In this document: in pieces, positions 55,730-64,000 of the stretch
Numbering within the stretch: the first letter of the stretch is position 1
Layout of the letters: the number at the start of each line of letters is the position of its first letter
Assembly: GCA_029718625.1 (NCBI GenBank)
Contig: CM056379.1
Span: forward strand, 61,655,626-61,719,625
Reading direction: 5' to 3'
DNA from: Synaphobranchus kaupii
Taxonomy: Eukaryota > Chordata > Actinopteri > Anguilliformes > Synaphobranchidae
Length of the DNA stretch: 64,000 nucleotides
The notes under the pieces: model-generated
Database searches by the model: none
What the model was told of the DNA's origin: nothing
Seen by the model: only the letters and a program-made list of their open reading frames with translations
Program-made: the position numbers and the translations under genes

Positions 55730-57630
55730 TTGAAGGACACTCTCCTGAGCTCCTTCCCTGAGGATGGCACCCCTGTAATCCTACTGGGAGACTTCAACCT
55801 CCAACCAGACAGTTCCCAGCTATCCAGTGTTGCTTCACTCCTCCAGTCCTTCGCCCTCACTCAGTCCCCATCGCCTGCCACCCACAAGGGTGGTAACCAA
55901 CTGGACCTTGTACTCACCAGGAGTTGCGCCACATCTGAACTCATGGTGATCCCCCTCCACGTATCGGACCATTTCTTTATCTCATTTTCTCTCTGCTGCC
56001 CACTCTCCCTAAACTCCGCTAACAACCCACCCACTGTTATGTTCAGGAGAAATCTCTGCACCCTCTCACTACTTCTGCTCTCTCTCTGCACTTCCTCCTC
56101 CTGCTACCTTTGCTAAAATGCCCATTGATGTTGCCACCTCTGTGTTTAACTCATGCCTGTCTCAGTCTCTCAACTCACTATGTCCTCTTGTCTCCAAACC
56201 AGCTCGACCATCATCCCCCTCCCCGTGGCTGACGGATTCTCTCAGATCCAGCAGAACCATGCTGCAAGCTGCTGAGAGAAAGTGGAGGAAATCCAGATCC
56301 CCAGATGACCTGGCCTCCTACCACACTCTGCTGGCAGCCTTCACAGCTGCAACCACATCAGCTAAAACCTAATTTTTCCAGTCTAAAATTGATGCATGTG
56401 TATCTAATCCACGTAAACTCTTTTCCACCTTCTCCTCCCTGCTCATCCCCCCTCCACCCCCTTCACCCTCCTCCCTCTCTGCAGATGACTTCCTGACCCA
56501 CTTTGAGGGGAAGGTGGCCACGATCCGCAACTCCTTCATGCATCCGGTGACACCCCACATCCCCCATACTGAACCCATCGCTACACTGTCGTCCTTCAAG
56601 ATTCTGGAGGACTCAGATGTGCTCCAGCTGGTGACGCGCCATCGCGCAACCACCTGTCCACTAGACCCCATACCTTCAGCAGTCCTCCAGTCTATATCCG
56701 CTGAGCTCCTTCCATATCTCTCCTCCATTATCAACACCTCCCTAATCTGTGGCCATGTTCCTGCTGCCTTTAAAACTGCCCGTGTAACCCCACTCCTTAA
56801 AAAACCTAGCTTGGATCCCTCTGATGTCAGGAACTACTGTCCTGTATCTCTCTTGCCCTTCTTGTCCAAAACAATTGAACGTGCTGTCCTTAACCAACTG
56901 TCTGTTTTTCTCCACCAGAACAACCTGCTTGAACCGCATCAGTCCGGCTTCAGAACCGGCCATTCCACTGAAACTGCTCTCCTGGCCGTGACGGAGGCAC
57001 TCGCCACTGCTAGAACCTCCTCCCTCTCCTCTGTTCTGATTCTCCTTGACCTGTCTGCGGCATTCGACACGGTCAACCACAAACTCCTGATCTCCACACT
57101 CGCTGAGATGGGCATTTCTGGGACTGCCCTCTCTTGGTTTGTATCGTATCTCACTGATAGATCCTACCAAGTCTCCTGGAAGGGTTCCGTCTCTGCTCCC
57201 TGTCCCCTGTCTACAGGAGTCCCGCAGGGATCTGTACTGGGTCCTCTGCTGTTCTCTATGTATACTAAGTCTCTTGGTTCAGTAATTAATTCACATGGCT
57301 TCTCATACCATAGCTATGCTGATGATACTCAACTCTTCCTCTCTTTCCCTCCCTCTACCCCACAGGTTAAGGAGAGGATATCTGCTTGTCTGACTGACAT
57401 CTCTGAGTGGATGGCTACCCATCACCTGAAGCTCAACCTTGACAAGACAGAGCTCCTCTTCATGCCGTACAAGACCTCCCCACTACATGACCTCTCCATC
57501 ACCGTTGACGGGACCGTGGTGGCTGCCTCCTGCTCTGCAAGGAACCTGGGGGTGGTCCTGGACGACCGGCTGGACTTCAAAGAGCACATCAGGGTGACGG
57601 CACGATCCTGCAGGTTCCTCCTGTACAACA
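55730..57630 (+). pseudogene. L2-type LINE, 5' truncated (left part): endonuclease end and reverse transcriptase
   Basis: The endonuclease C-terminal part (GTPVILLGDFNLQPDS; THKGGNQLDLVLTR; HVSDHFF) is in the frame of 55715-56116. A frameshift at about 56060 leads to the next frame, which is open except for a TAA at 56370. RT motifs follow in 56514-57630: NYCPVSLLPFLSKTIERAVL, HQSGFRTGHSTETALL, LDLSAAFDTVNH, STGVPQGSVLGPLLFS and the catalytic YADDTQLF. The frame reaches ARSCRFLLYN and is cut at 57630 by another element, resuming at 63578. L2 elements copy themselves by nicking DNA and priming reverse transcription at the target. Confidence 0.88.
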
Positions 57631-58086
57631 GGTATTGCTACTAGTGTGATATATTTTGCGTTAGCTAAAGATCGGATGTAGCTACCTGCCTGCGGGGCCT
57701 TATCCCAAATGCACTAACCGATCAGCTGAGCAAACACGGAATCCAATGGCAAACCAATCCATCAAGTGCTCAGAGAAACATGCAGGGATCAATAATTGCA
57801 TAAGGACAAAAACAACACAGTAAAATTCGAATATTTTCATAGTTTCAGGGTGGAGAGCCTGTGTTACCAACAGAGAAGTTTTTTGTGGCACAAAAGCGGC
57901 GTTGCTTTTTTTGGAAGGCAAACGCGATATTTTTCTCCGTTTTTATAAGCTGAAAAACTGGAAAATACGGCGTTTTTAATTATTTTAGCGCAGTTCTTTA
58001 CGTTGTCTCAAATGTATTACGGCGTACAGAAAACTCGCCAGCGGGCAGCGCCTGCCAGAAATATCAGAGTATTTACAACAACAACA

Positions 58087-58160
58087 TCATAATGGAACTA
58101 ACAACAACATCATAATGGAACTAACATCAACATCAAATGGAACTAACAACAACATCACAC
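58087..58160 (+). repeat. short tandem repeat at the LINE ORF start
   Basis: Four imperfect copies of ATAATGGAACTAACAACAAC and relatives. They provide several closely spaced ATGs and make the true start uncertain. Confidence 0.8.
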
Positions 58161-61100
58161 CGGAGGCAACACGCAATACAGCTGTCTCTCAGGTACGTGC
58201 TTTATGTTTGGACAAGCTACCGTTTGATCAAGAACAACAAACTAACCTCTGCTCGCCGGGCGATGCTGGGGGTGTGCTGTTTTTGCGGGGTGTCGAGGCT
58301 GGAGCGACGGTGGCGGCGACTGGGCCGGGGGTTTCTCGGACCGGGGTGGAGGGGCCGCGGCACGTCTTGGAGGGGCTATTGGGATCAGAGGCGAGCCTGG
58401 GTGTCGGAGTGGAGGAACGGTCGGCGTCGATGGAGGGCTTAGATGTCAGCCTGCTGCCCAAGATTGCCGCGAGGACACGGATACATCGTAATTGCTCAGC
58501 TAAGTCAAACAAACAGTCGCTAATAGACTCCCAATTAAAAACACGACGTTATGATGTTCCATTATTACAAACACTTAACCATGCTAAAGTTATATGGGAA
58601 CAGCGATGTAAGCCCAAAGGCATATTTGGAGGACATTTAAATGTAAGAAGTGTATCTTCTAAAACTGACCAGATAGAGAAACTCCTATCAGACTCAAACC
58701 TGGACTTTCTCTGCCTGTCGGAAACTTGGTTGAGAGAAACATCCCCTCAGGCTGCTTATACAATTCCAGGATATCACATATTTAGGAAAGACAGAGAGTT
58801 GAGAAAAGGAGGAGGATTACTCGTGTATGTGAAAGATCATTTTAAGTGTACCCAATTACATCTAAATGCTGGGATAGAATGTTTGGCTGTGAAACTCACA
58901 TTGGCTCCTCAAATGTCATTCTTGGTAGTTTGTGTCTACAGGCCACCATCCTCTGATATTAGTTTCTATGATCATCTCAAAGCAATGCTAAAGGAATTGA
59001 ACCATCAGGACAAAGAAATAATTTTATTAGGAGATTTTAATGTAAATTGGGCTGACAAGACTAATAGAAAGAAGCTCAAGGGAATAACTAGTCAATACAA
59101 CTTTAACCAAATGATAAATGGTCCTACAAGGTTAACCAGTACAACAAAAACTCAAATTGATCTTATCTTTTGTAATAAACCTGACAGAGTAATAAAATCA
59201 TACAACTTTACAACAGGGATTTCAGATCATAATTTGATATTAATTGCCCGGAGACTTAGTAAAAAAAGATTTACTTTTAGACAGGAAAAGCTCATTTCTT
59301 ATAAGATACCAGTGAAAGACCTAACTAAATTTGATGACGAACTAAAACAATCAGACTGGACTAGCCTTAATGCTACAGAGGACCCTGAAGCTCTTTGTCG
59401 AGAGTTTATGAATCTAATAAACAGTGCCAAAAATAAGTTCATTAAGAAATCCAGCAATGGATACAAACAAGCTAATCTCCCTTGGCTAACAGAACAGCTA
59501 TGGAACCTAATGAAGAAAAGGGACTTTGCCCTAAAAAATGCCTTGAAATCTGGTCTTATATCTGACAGGCGTGTCGCTAAAGACCTACGTAATAAAGTTA
59601 TAAATGAACTTAGAAAGGCAAAAGCAAACTTTTTTATGAATCTTATGGAACAGTCTAAAGGGAACAGTCAGCTTTTGTGGAGACATATCAATAACCTTAC
59701 TAAGAAAAATTGTAGGGCTTCACAACAGAGAGAATTTAAGATAAATAATATCCTAACACAAAATGAAAAAGTAATAGCCACATCATTTAATACCTTTTTT
59801 GAAGATTCTGTGAAAGACCTAGCATTATCATTCGGGGAAAGACAGTGTGTGATAACTTCACCTGACTATACTCAACCTGTTCTTACCTTAACGGAAGTTA
59901 CTGAACATGATATAATGAAAATTCTTATAACACTAAAAAACTCAAAGGCTCAGGACATATATGGTGTTGATTCTTGCTTAATTAAGAGAAATGCTGAAAC
60001 CCTATCTACCCCAATAACATGGTTAACCAACAGATCTATCAAGGAAAACATTTTCCCTGATAGTCTGAAGACGGCTGTGATCACTCCAATTTTTAAGGCA
60101 GGAGATCGATGTGAACTAGCTAACTATAGGCCTATCAGTGTACTTCCTATAATTTCTAAAGTAATAGAGAAAGTGATTGCTGATCAATTAATGGCCCACT
60201 TGAACTCTGGCCAACACCCACTTCATCCAATGCAGTTTGGTTTTAGAACGAACCATTCTACTGAATCTGCAAATTGTTACTTTGTGGAAGAAATTAAAAA
60301 AATGTTAGACACAGGTGGAATAGTTGGAGCTATATTTATAGACTTAAAGAAAGCGTTCGACACAGTTAATTATGATGTACTGTTGTCCAAATTGTCGACA
60401 CACAATATAGCAACAGATACAATGAAACTGATGAGGTCATACTTGACCAATAGAAAGCACTGTACTAGAGTTAATAGACATTTATCCCCCTCTCTAGACG
60501 GCTCTATAGGGGTTCCTCAAGGTTCCATTTTAGGTCCACTATTATTTAGTGTATACATAAATGACCTGCCATCTGTGGCTCCAGAGGTTAAAATGCTAAT
60601 GTACGCAGATGACACAGTCATCTATGTACACGTGAAGACTAAAGATCAAGCTGTATCTGTGCTAAAAGTGGCAATGGAGAAAATTACTAAGTGGCTAGAC
60701 CAATCTTGCCTGACATTGAATACCTCTAAAACTGTTAGTATGTTCTTTTCGAAAAGAAAAAATGATGTGCCTTCACCTGACATCGTAGTGAAAGGACAGC
60801 GGTTGGAAGTGGTCAACCAATTTAAATACTTAGGTATCATTATTGATAGTAATTTGACTTTTAAGAAACATATAAAAAGAATTGTTAGGACTGTCAAATA
60901 TAACTTAGCTCAATTTAAATTTATTCGCAGTCAACTAAGTACAGATGCAGCAAAATTATACATGTACTCTATGATACTATCTCACCTTTCCTACTGTGTC
61001 ACGACCTGGTCTCAGGCAAGTAGTACAGCAATGCAACCAATTCATAAACTCTATAAACAGACATTAAAGGTACTGGACAAAAAACCCACTTCTTACCATC

Positions 61101-61441
61101 ATTGTAATATCATTAAGAAGTACAATTTACTGACATCTGAAAATTTTCTGTTTTTGGCTAATGTCTGTCTGCTTTATAAGACTTTCCATGATCTGGCCCC
61201 ACCACCACTTAAAGATTGCGTTACACATTCTAGAAATGGTATAAGATCAACCAGATCCTCCACAAGGGGAGATTGCTATGTCGGATTTCGATCCACGAGT
61301 TTTGGCAAGACAGCTTTCTCAATTAAGGCCTCTGAACAGTGGAACATCTTGCCATCTAATATCAGAGAGTGCGGTACACTTACGAGTTTTAAATTTAGTA
61401 TCAAAAAATGGCTGAAAGAAAGACAGTCCTGCAACCATTAG
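58115..61441 (+). CDS. LINE endonuclease/reverse transcriptase, uninterrupted 1108-codon ORF
   Basis: This encodes an apurinic-type endonuclease followed by a reverse transcriptase for target-primed reverse transcription. Residues 1-165 show no domain I recognise. Endonuclease motifs are HLNVRS (about 175), CLSETWL (about 200), LLGDFNVNW (about 305) and GISDHN (about 368). RT motifs are [18 protein letters not shown] (about 671), [46 protein letters not shown] (about 798) and YADDTVIYV (about 829). The C-terminal region ([45 protein letters not shown]) is typical of fish Jockey/CR1-type LINEs. Catalytic residues are intact. The first ATG of the frame is at 58115, but another frame is also open at 58137-58442, so an ancient frameshift in the N-terminal part cannot be excluded. 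No ORF1 was found upstream. Confidence 0.9.
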   Translation: MELTSTSNGTNNNITPEATRNTAVSQVRALCLDKLPFDQEQQTNLCSPGDAGGVLFLRGVEAGATVAATGPGVSRTGVEGPRHVLEGLLGSEASLGVGVEERSASMEGLDVSLLPKIAARTRIHRNCSAKSNKQSLIDSQLKTRRYDVPLLQTLNHAKVIWEQRCKPKGIFGGHLNVRSVSSKTDQIEKLLSDSNLDFLCLSETWLRETSPQAAYTIPGYHIFRKDRELRKGGGLLVYVKDHFKCTQLHLNAGIECLAVKLTLAPQMSFLVVCVYRPPSSDISFYDHLKAMLKELNHQDKEIILLGDFNVNWADKTNRKKLKGITSQYNFNQMINGPTRLTSTTKTQIDLIFCNKPDRVIKSYNFTTGISDHNLILIARRLSKKRFTFRQEKLISYKIPVKDLTKFDDELKQSDWTSLNATEDPEALCREFMNLINSAKNKFIKKSSNGYKQANLPWLTEQLWNLMKKRDFALKNALKSGLISDRRVAKDLRNKVINELRKAKANFFMNLMEQSKGNSQLLWRHINNLTKKNCRASQQREFKINNILTQNEKVIATSFNTFFEDSVKDLALSFGERQCVITSPDYTQPVLTLTEVTEHDIMKILITLKNSKAQDIYGVDSCLIKRNAETLSTPITWLTNRSIKENIFPDSLKTAVITPIFKAGDRCELANYRPISVLPIISKVIEKVIADQLMAHLNSGQHPLHPMQFGFRTNHSTESANCYFVEEIKKMLDTGGIVGAIFIDLKKAFDTVNYDVLLSKLSTHNIATDTMKLMRSYLTNRKHCTRVNRHLSPSLDGSIGVPQGSILGPLLFSVYINDLPSVAPEVKMLMYADDTVIYVHVKTKDQAVSVLKVAMEKITKWLDQSCLTLNTSKTVSMFFSKRKNDVPSPDIVVKGQRLEVVNQFKYLGIIIDSNLTFKKHIKRIVRTVKYNLAQFKFIRSQLSTDAAKLYMYSMILSHLSYCVTTWSQASSTAMQPIHKLYKQTLKVLDKKPTSYHHCNIIKKYNLLTSENFLFLANVCLLYKTFHDLAPPPLKDCVTHSRNGIRSTRSSTRGDCYVGFRSTSFGKTAFSIKASEQWNILPSNIRECGTLTSFKFSIKKWLKERQSCNH

Positions 61442-61473
61442 TTGCTGTATGATGATTCGTTGTGTGCATGTGG

Positions 61474-61474
<1 letters not shown>

Positions 61475-61544
<70 letters not shown>

Positions 61545-61651
61545 GGTGTGTGTGTGTGTGTGTGTGTGTGCGCGTGTGTGTGCGTGCATGAGCGTGTATG
61601 GGTATGTGTGTGTGTGTGCATGAGTGTGTGTGTGTGTGTGTGTGCGGGTGC

Positions 61652-61689
<38 letters not shown>

Positions 61690-61819
61690 ATGAGTGTGTG
61701 TGGGTATGTGTGTATGCGTGCGTGCATGAGCGTGTATGGGTATGTGTGTGTGCGTGCAGGAGTGTGTGTGGGTATGCGTGTGTGTGTGTGCGGGTGTGTG
61801 TGTGTGTGTGCGTGCATGA

Positions 61820-61850
<31 letters not shown>

Positions 61851-61895
61851 CATGAGTGTGTGTGGGTATGTGTGTGTGTGTGCGGGTGTGTACGT
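61475..61895 (+). repeat. (TG)n-rich microsatellite in the LINE 3' UTR
   Basis: About 420 bases of imperfect TG with GCATGAG and GGGTATG interruptions. It creates long artificial Val/Cys and His/Thr ORFs on the two strands. Confidence 0.95.
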
Positions 61896-62054
61896 GCGCG
61901 GGGGAAGGGGGGGGTATGCGTGTGATATGATATGAAATGTTAATGGTTTTAGACTAAAATGTTTTTATTTTATTTACCTTTTGTAATGTTTGCATTGTAG
62001 ATTAGAGTTGTATTGTATCTTGTATTGTACTTTTGTAATTCTTATAGATGTTCC
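61896..62054 (+). other. LINE 3' UTR, first part
   Basis: AT-rich sequence between the TG tract and the LTR insertion. It continues at 63449. Confidence 0.6.
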
Positions 62055-63443
62055 TGTAATGTTCCGCTCCCTTCCTGTCCGTTTTCCGTGTTTTCCTGTT
62101 TTCCCTCCGTGTCATGTTGGATCCCTTTGTCCGTGTTTTCCCCGCTGCCGCGGACTAGGCGTGTCCTTCCCTGTCTTGTTCGTCTGGTTGTTTTGTCTTA
62201 CTTCCGCCTTTCACTCCCTCCCCCTCGTTGCATGCATTTCCTCACCTGGTGTCTTGTAATCACTCCCGGTTTATGTTCACACCTGTATCGTATTTTGTCT
62301 CGTTAGTTAGCTCTATATAGTCTTTCGGCTGGCTGCCAGTCGGCGCCAGTTCGTTAACTATCATCACTTGGTGTAGTGCTTGACTCGTTATCTGGTCTCC
62401 CTGCTTAAACTATTCGCGTAGTTGTGGAATGTGTTTCCCGTGCAGCGTATAGTTCCTCGCAAAGCTACGGATTGGTAGTTTACCTCCCGCACAATTTCCT
62501 GTCATAATTGTGTAGCTAACTTGTTTCCCTTCTCCTCCATCTAACCCTGCACCCGATCTCCCGTGGCAGTGTTCGTGTTCCCCGTGTTTGTTGTGTGTGT
62601 TGCGGTACCTCCACCTCCAGCGCGTGTAGGCTCCGGGGTGATTCGCTACCTGGCTACCCTCCAGTTGTTCCTGTCCGACCGAAGAGACCACCCAGTTCTT
62701 CGGCGCCGGCTCCTGGAGCTCTGGAGACAGTCAGCTACCTCCGGACCTACCGCAGCTACGCCACACCACTCTGTCCTGCCGTGCTACCACAAAACCTCCC
62801 GACTTCCAAACCCATCACCTCCGTGAGAACCTCCCGGTCTTTCCCGTGCCTACCCTTGCACTAACCCTCCTCTGTTGTTTTGTTTTTCTATACCGGTGCA
62901 GTCAGCCCGGTCCAGTCCTGCCCTGCCGTAGTGAGTCGCTCCCCTGCCAGTTCCAGTCCAGTCCTGGCGTGAGTTGTACAAGCGACTCGCTCAAAGTCCA
63001 GTTCCGGTTTGGGACATTCCGTTCCAGTACCCGATTCCCGTGTGGACCTCCCGGTCCAGTTCCAGTCCAGTCCAGTTCCGGTTTGGGACATTCCGTTCCA
63101 GTACCTGATTCCCGTGTGGACCTCCCGGTCCAGTTCAGTCCAGTCCAGTTCCGGTTTGGGACATTCCGTTCCAGTACCTGATTCCCGTGTGGACCACCCG
63201 GTCCAGTTCCAGTCCAGTCCAGTTCCGGTTTGGAACAGCCCGTTCCAGAACCTCCAGTCCAGCTCCGGCTTGGAGCAGCCCGCCCCGGGCTTCCAGGCGC
63301 AAGACCTTGTATTACTGTGTGTGTTGCCTTTCCTGTACAGTGTTGGGACTACCCCAACACTTAATTTATTAAATACACCCCTTTTGTGAAATCTGTCTCC
63401 TGGTCGTTGCACTTGGGTTCGTCCCGTAAACAGATACGTAACA
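62055..63443. mobile_element. solo LTR, 1389 bp, TSD GTTCC
   Basis: It starts TGTAATGTTCCGCTCCC and ends GATACGTAACA, flanked by perfect GTTCC at 62050-62054 and 63444-63448. It contains a (CCGGTTTGGGACATTCC)-type tandem repeat with copies at 63004, 63078, 63151 and 63225 (period 73-74). A TATATAGT motif at about 62312 suggests a + strand promoter. No internal genes remain. The element family is not recognised. Confidence 0.88.
62990..63290 (+). repeat. 73-74-bp tandem repeat inside the LTR, about four copies
   Basis: GTCCAGTTCCGGTTTGGGAC recurs every 73-74 bases. The last copy is diverged (TTTGGAACAGCCCGTTCC). ORFs on both strands (for example ELDWTELDR) are shadows of the repeat. Confidence 0.9.
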
Positions 63444-63448
63444 GTTCC

Positions 63449-63577
63449 CATGTTGTCTGTTATCACCCTTCCCTCAGGGACTACAGATGAAAATTAGCTC
63501 TGAGCTATATCTGGCACAATATATTTGTTGAGCATTGTCCCTGTCAAATAAACGAAATAAAAAAAAAAATAAAAAAA
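63449..63577 (+). other. LINE 3' end and A-rich tail
   Basis: CAGGGACTACAGATGAAAAT followed by TAGCTCTGAGC and ATTGTCCCTGTCAAATAAAC is a 3' end of the kind found in fish CR1/L2/Rex-like LINEs, followed by (A)n with an AAATAAA signal. Confidence 0.7.
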
Positions 63578-64000
63578 AACATCAGGAGGATTCAACCGTA
63601 CCTGACGACCTACTCCACCCAGCTTCTTGTCCAGACCATGGTCACCTCACGCCTGGACTACTGCAACTCCCTGCTCGCAAGCCTACCGGCCTGCACCATT
63701 CTGCCTCTTCAACTGATCCAGAATGCAGCTGCCCGGCTTTTGTTCAACCTCCCAAAATTTTCCCATGTAACCCCCCTGCTGAGATCACTCCACTGGCTGC
63801 CAGTTGCAGCCAGGATCAGGTTCAAAGTTCTGACCCTGGCCTACACTGCAGCCAATAGGACAGGCCCCGCCTACCTGCAGGACTTAATCCAGAACTATGT
63901 TCCTGCTTGACCACTTCGCTCTTCTACAGCAGGGCGACTCGCACTTCCCCCCCTCCGTGTCAACGGCTCTCGCTCGTCCCGACTGCGGAGCTTTTCCACC
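63578..64000 (+). pseudogene. L2-type LINE, right part (continues off the window)
   Basis: The reading frame cut at 57630 resumes: RRIQPYLTTYSTQLLVQT, VTSRLDYCNSLLASLPA, IQNAAARLLFNLPKF, LHWLPVAARIRFKVLTLAY and AYLQDLIQNYVPA. This is the conserved C-terminal region of L2 reverse transcriptases. A TGA at 63908-63910 stops the frame, but the same frame continues with LRSSTAGRLALPPL, so it looks like a single CGA-to-TGA change. Confidence 0.88.

Larger units (their letters stand above)
57631..63577 (+). mobile_element. second LINE (Jockey/CR1/L2-like) inserted in the L2, with a solo LTR in its 3' UTR
   Basis: The L2 sequence is colinear across this block with AACA on both sides (57627-57630 and 63578-63581; longer overlap is masked by the A-rich tail). 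The inserted element has a 5' leader of about 480 bp, one long ORF, a (TG)n tract, a 3' UTR and an A-rich tail at about 63551-63579. Without the LTR it is about 4.55 kb. The intact ORF and apparently complete leader suggest a recent, nearly full-length insertion. Confidence 0.85.

Noticed and set aside
61401..61925. Long Val/Cys-rich (+) and His/Thr-rich (-) reading frames
   Set aside because: They are translations of the (TG)n tract with no stops by composition; no protein-like features.
62888..63466. 192-residue minus-strand frame with repeated GTGLDWNWTG motif
   Set aside because: It follows the 73-74-bp tandem repeat of the LTR and crosses the LTR boundary.

Overview
The window looks like ray-finned fish (teleost) genomic DNA. 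It is AT-moderate, intron- and repeat-dominated, and carries vertebrate-type connexin coding sequence. It also holds a fish-typical mixture of transposons: Tc1 elements with IR/DR termini, Sushi-like Ty3/Gypsy chromoviruses, L2-type LINEs, a DIRS-like element, PIF/Harbinger, hAT and tRNA-derived SINEs. The species cannot be fixed from the sequence alone. There are no bacterial operons, no rRNA, no CRISPR and no convincing functional tRNA.

Only one host protein gene is supported: an intact delta-type connexin (GJD3-like) whose whole coding sequence lies in one exon at 40726-41574 on the minus strand. A splice acceptor lies in its 5' UTR at 41709. Everything else that codes is mobile-element protein, nearly all broken. 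The one exception is a LINE with an uninterrupted 1108-codon endonuclease/reverse-transcriptase frame at 58115-61441.

Layout. 1-5661: two Gypsy elements inserted in a single Tc1 copy, then Tc1 ends. 5907-6885: a 43-bp minisatellite with an 8-unit higher-order period. 8545-15055: a LINE-3'UTR-like repeat split by a probable solo LTR and by a full-length, LTR-bounded Gypsy (9784-14824). 15056-19145: half copies of a fold-back element, a 29/30-bp minisatellite and a Tc1 end. 19150-22400: a decayed DIRS-like element. 23314-26007: a SINE and two Tc1 deletion derivatives. 26903-28693: a 1.8-kb solo LTR. 30331-34565: MITEs, fold-back copies, Tc1 ends and a hAT remnant. 35325-36770: a dispersed repeat in tandem. 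38612-40258: a deleted Gypsy next to the connexin. 43631-45781: a Harbinger-like element carrying a solo LTR and a SINE. 46955-51000: hairpins, a SINE and short repeats. 51897-53719: a second copy of the 1.8-kb LTR. 53830-55729: direct and inverted repeat arms enclosing another solo LTR. 55730-64000: an L2 LINE interrupted by the intact LINE, which is itself interrupted by a solo LTR.

Exact target-site duplications (TSDs) were found for many insertions: GGTTG, AAATG, GAAGA, GAAAT, GTTCC and ACAG for LTR elements; a 14-bp and a 9-bp repeat for two SINEs; TTAA, TA and AAT for DNA transposons. These allow the order of insertion to be read directly. Solo LTRs (six) far outnumber LTR-bounded elements, which points to frequent LTR-LTR recombination.
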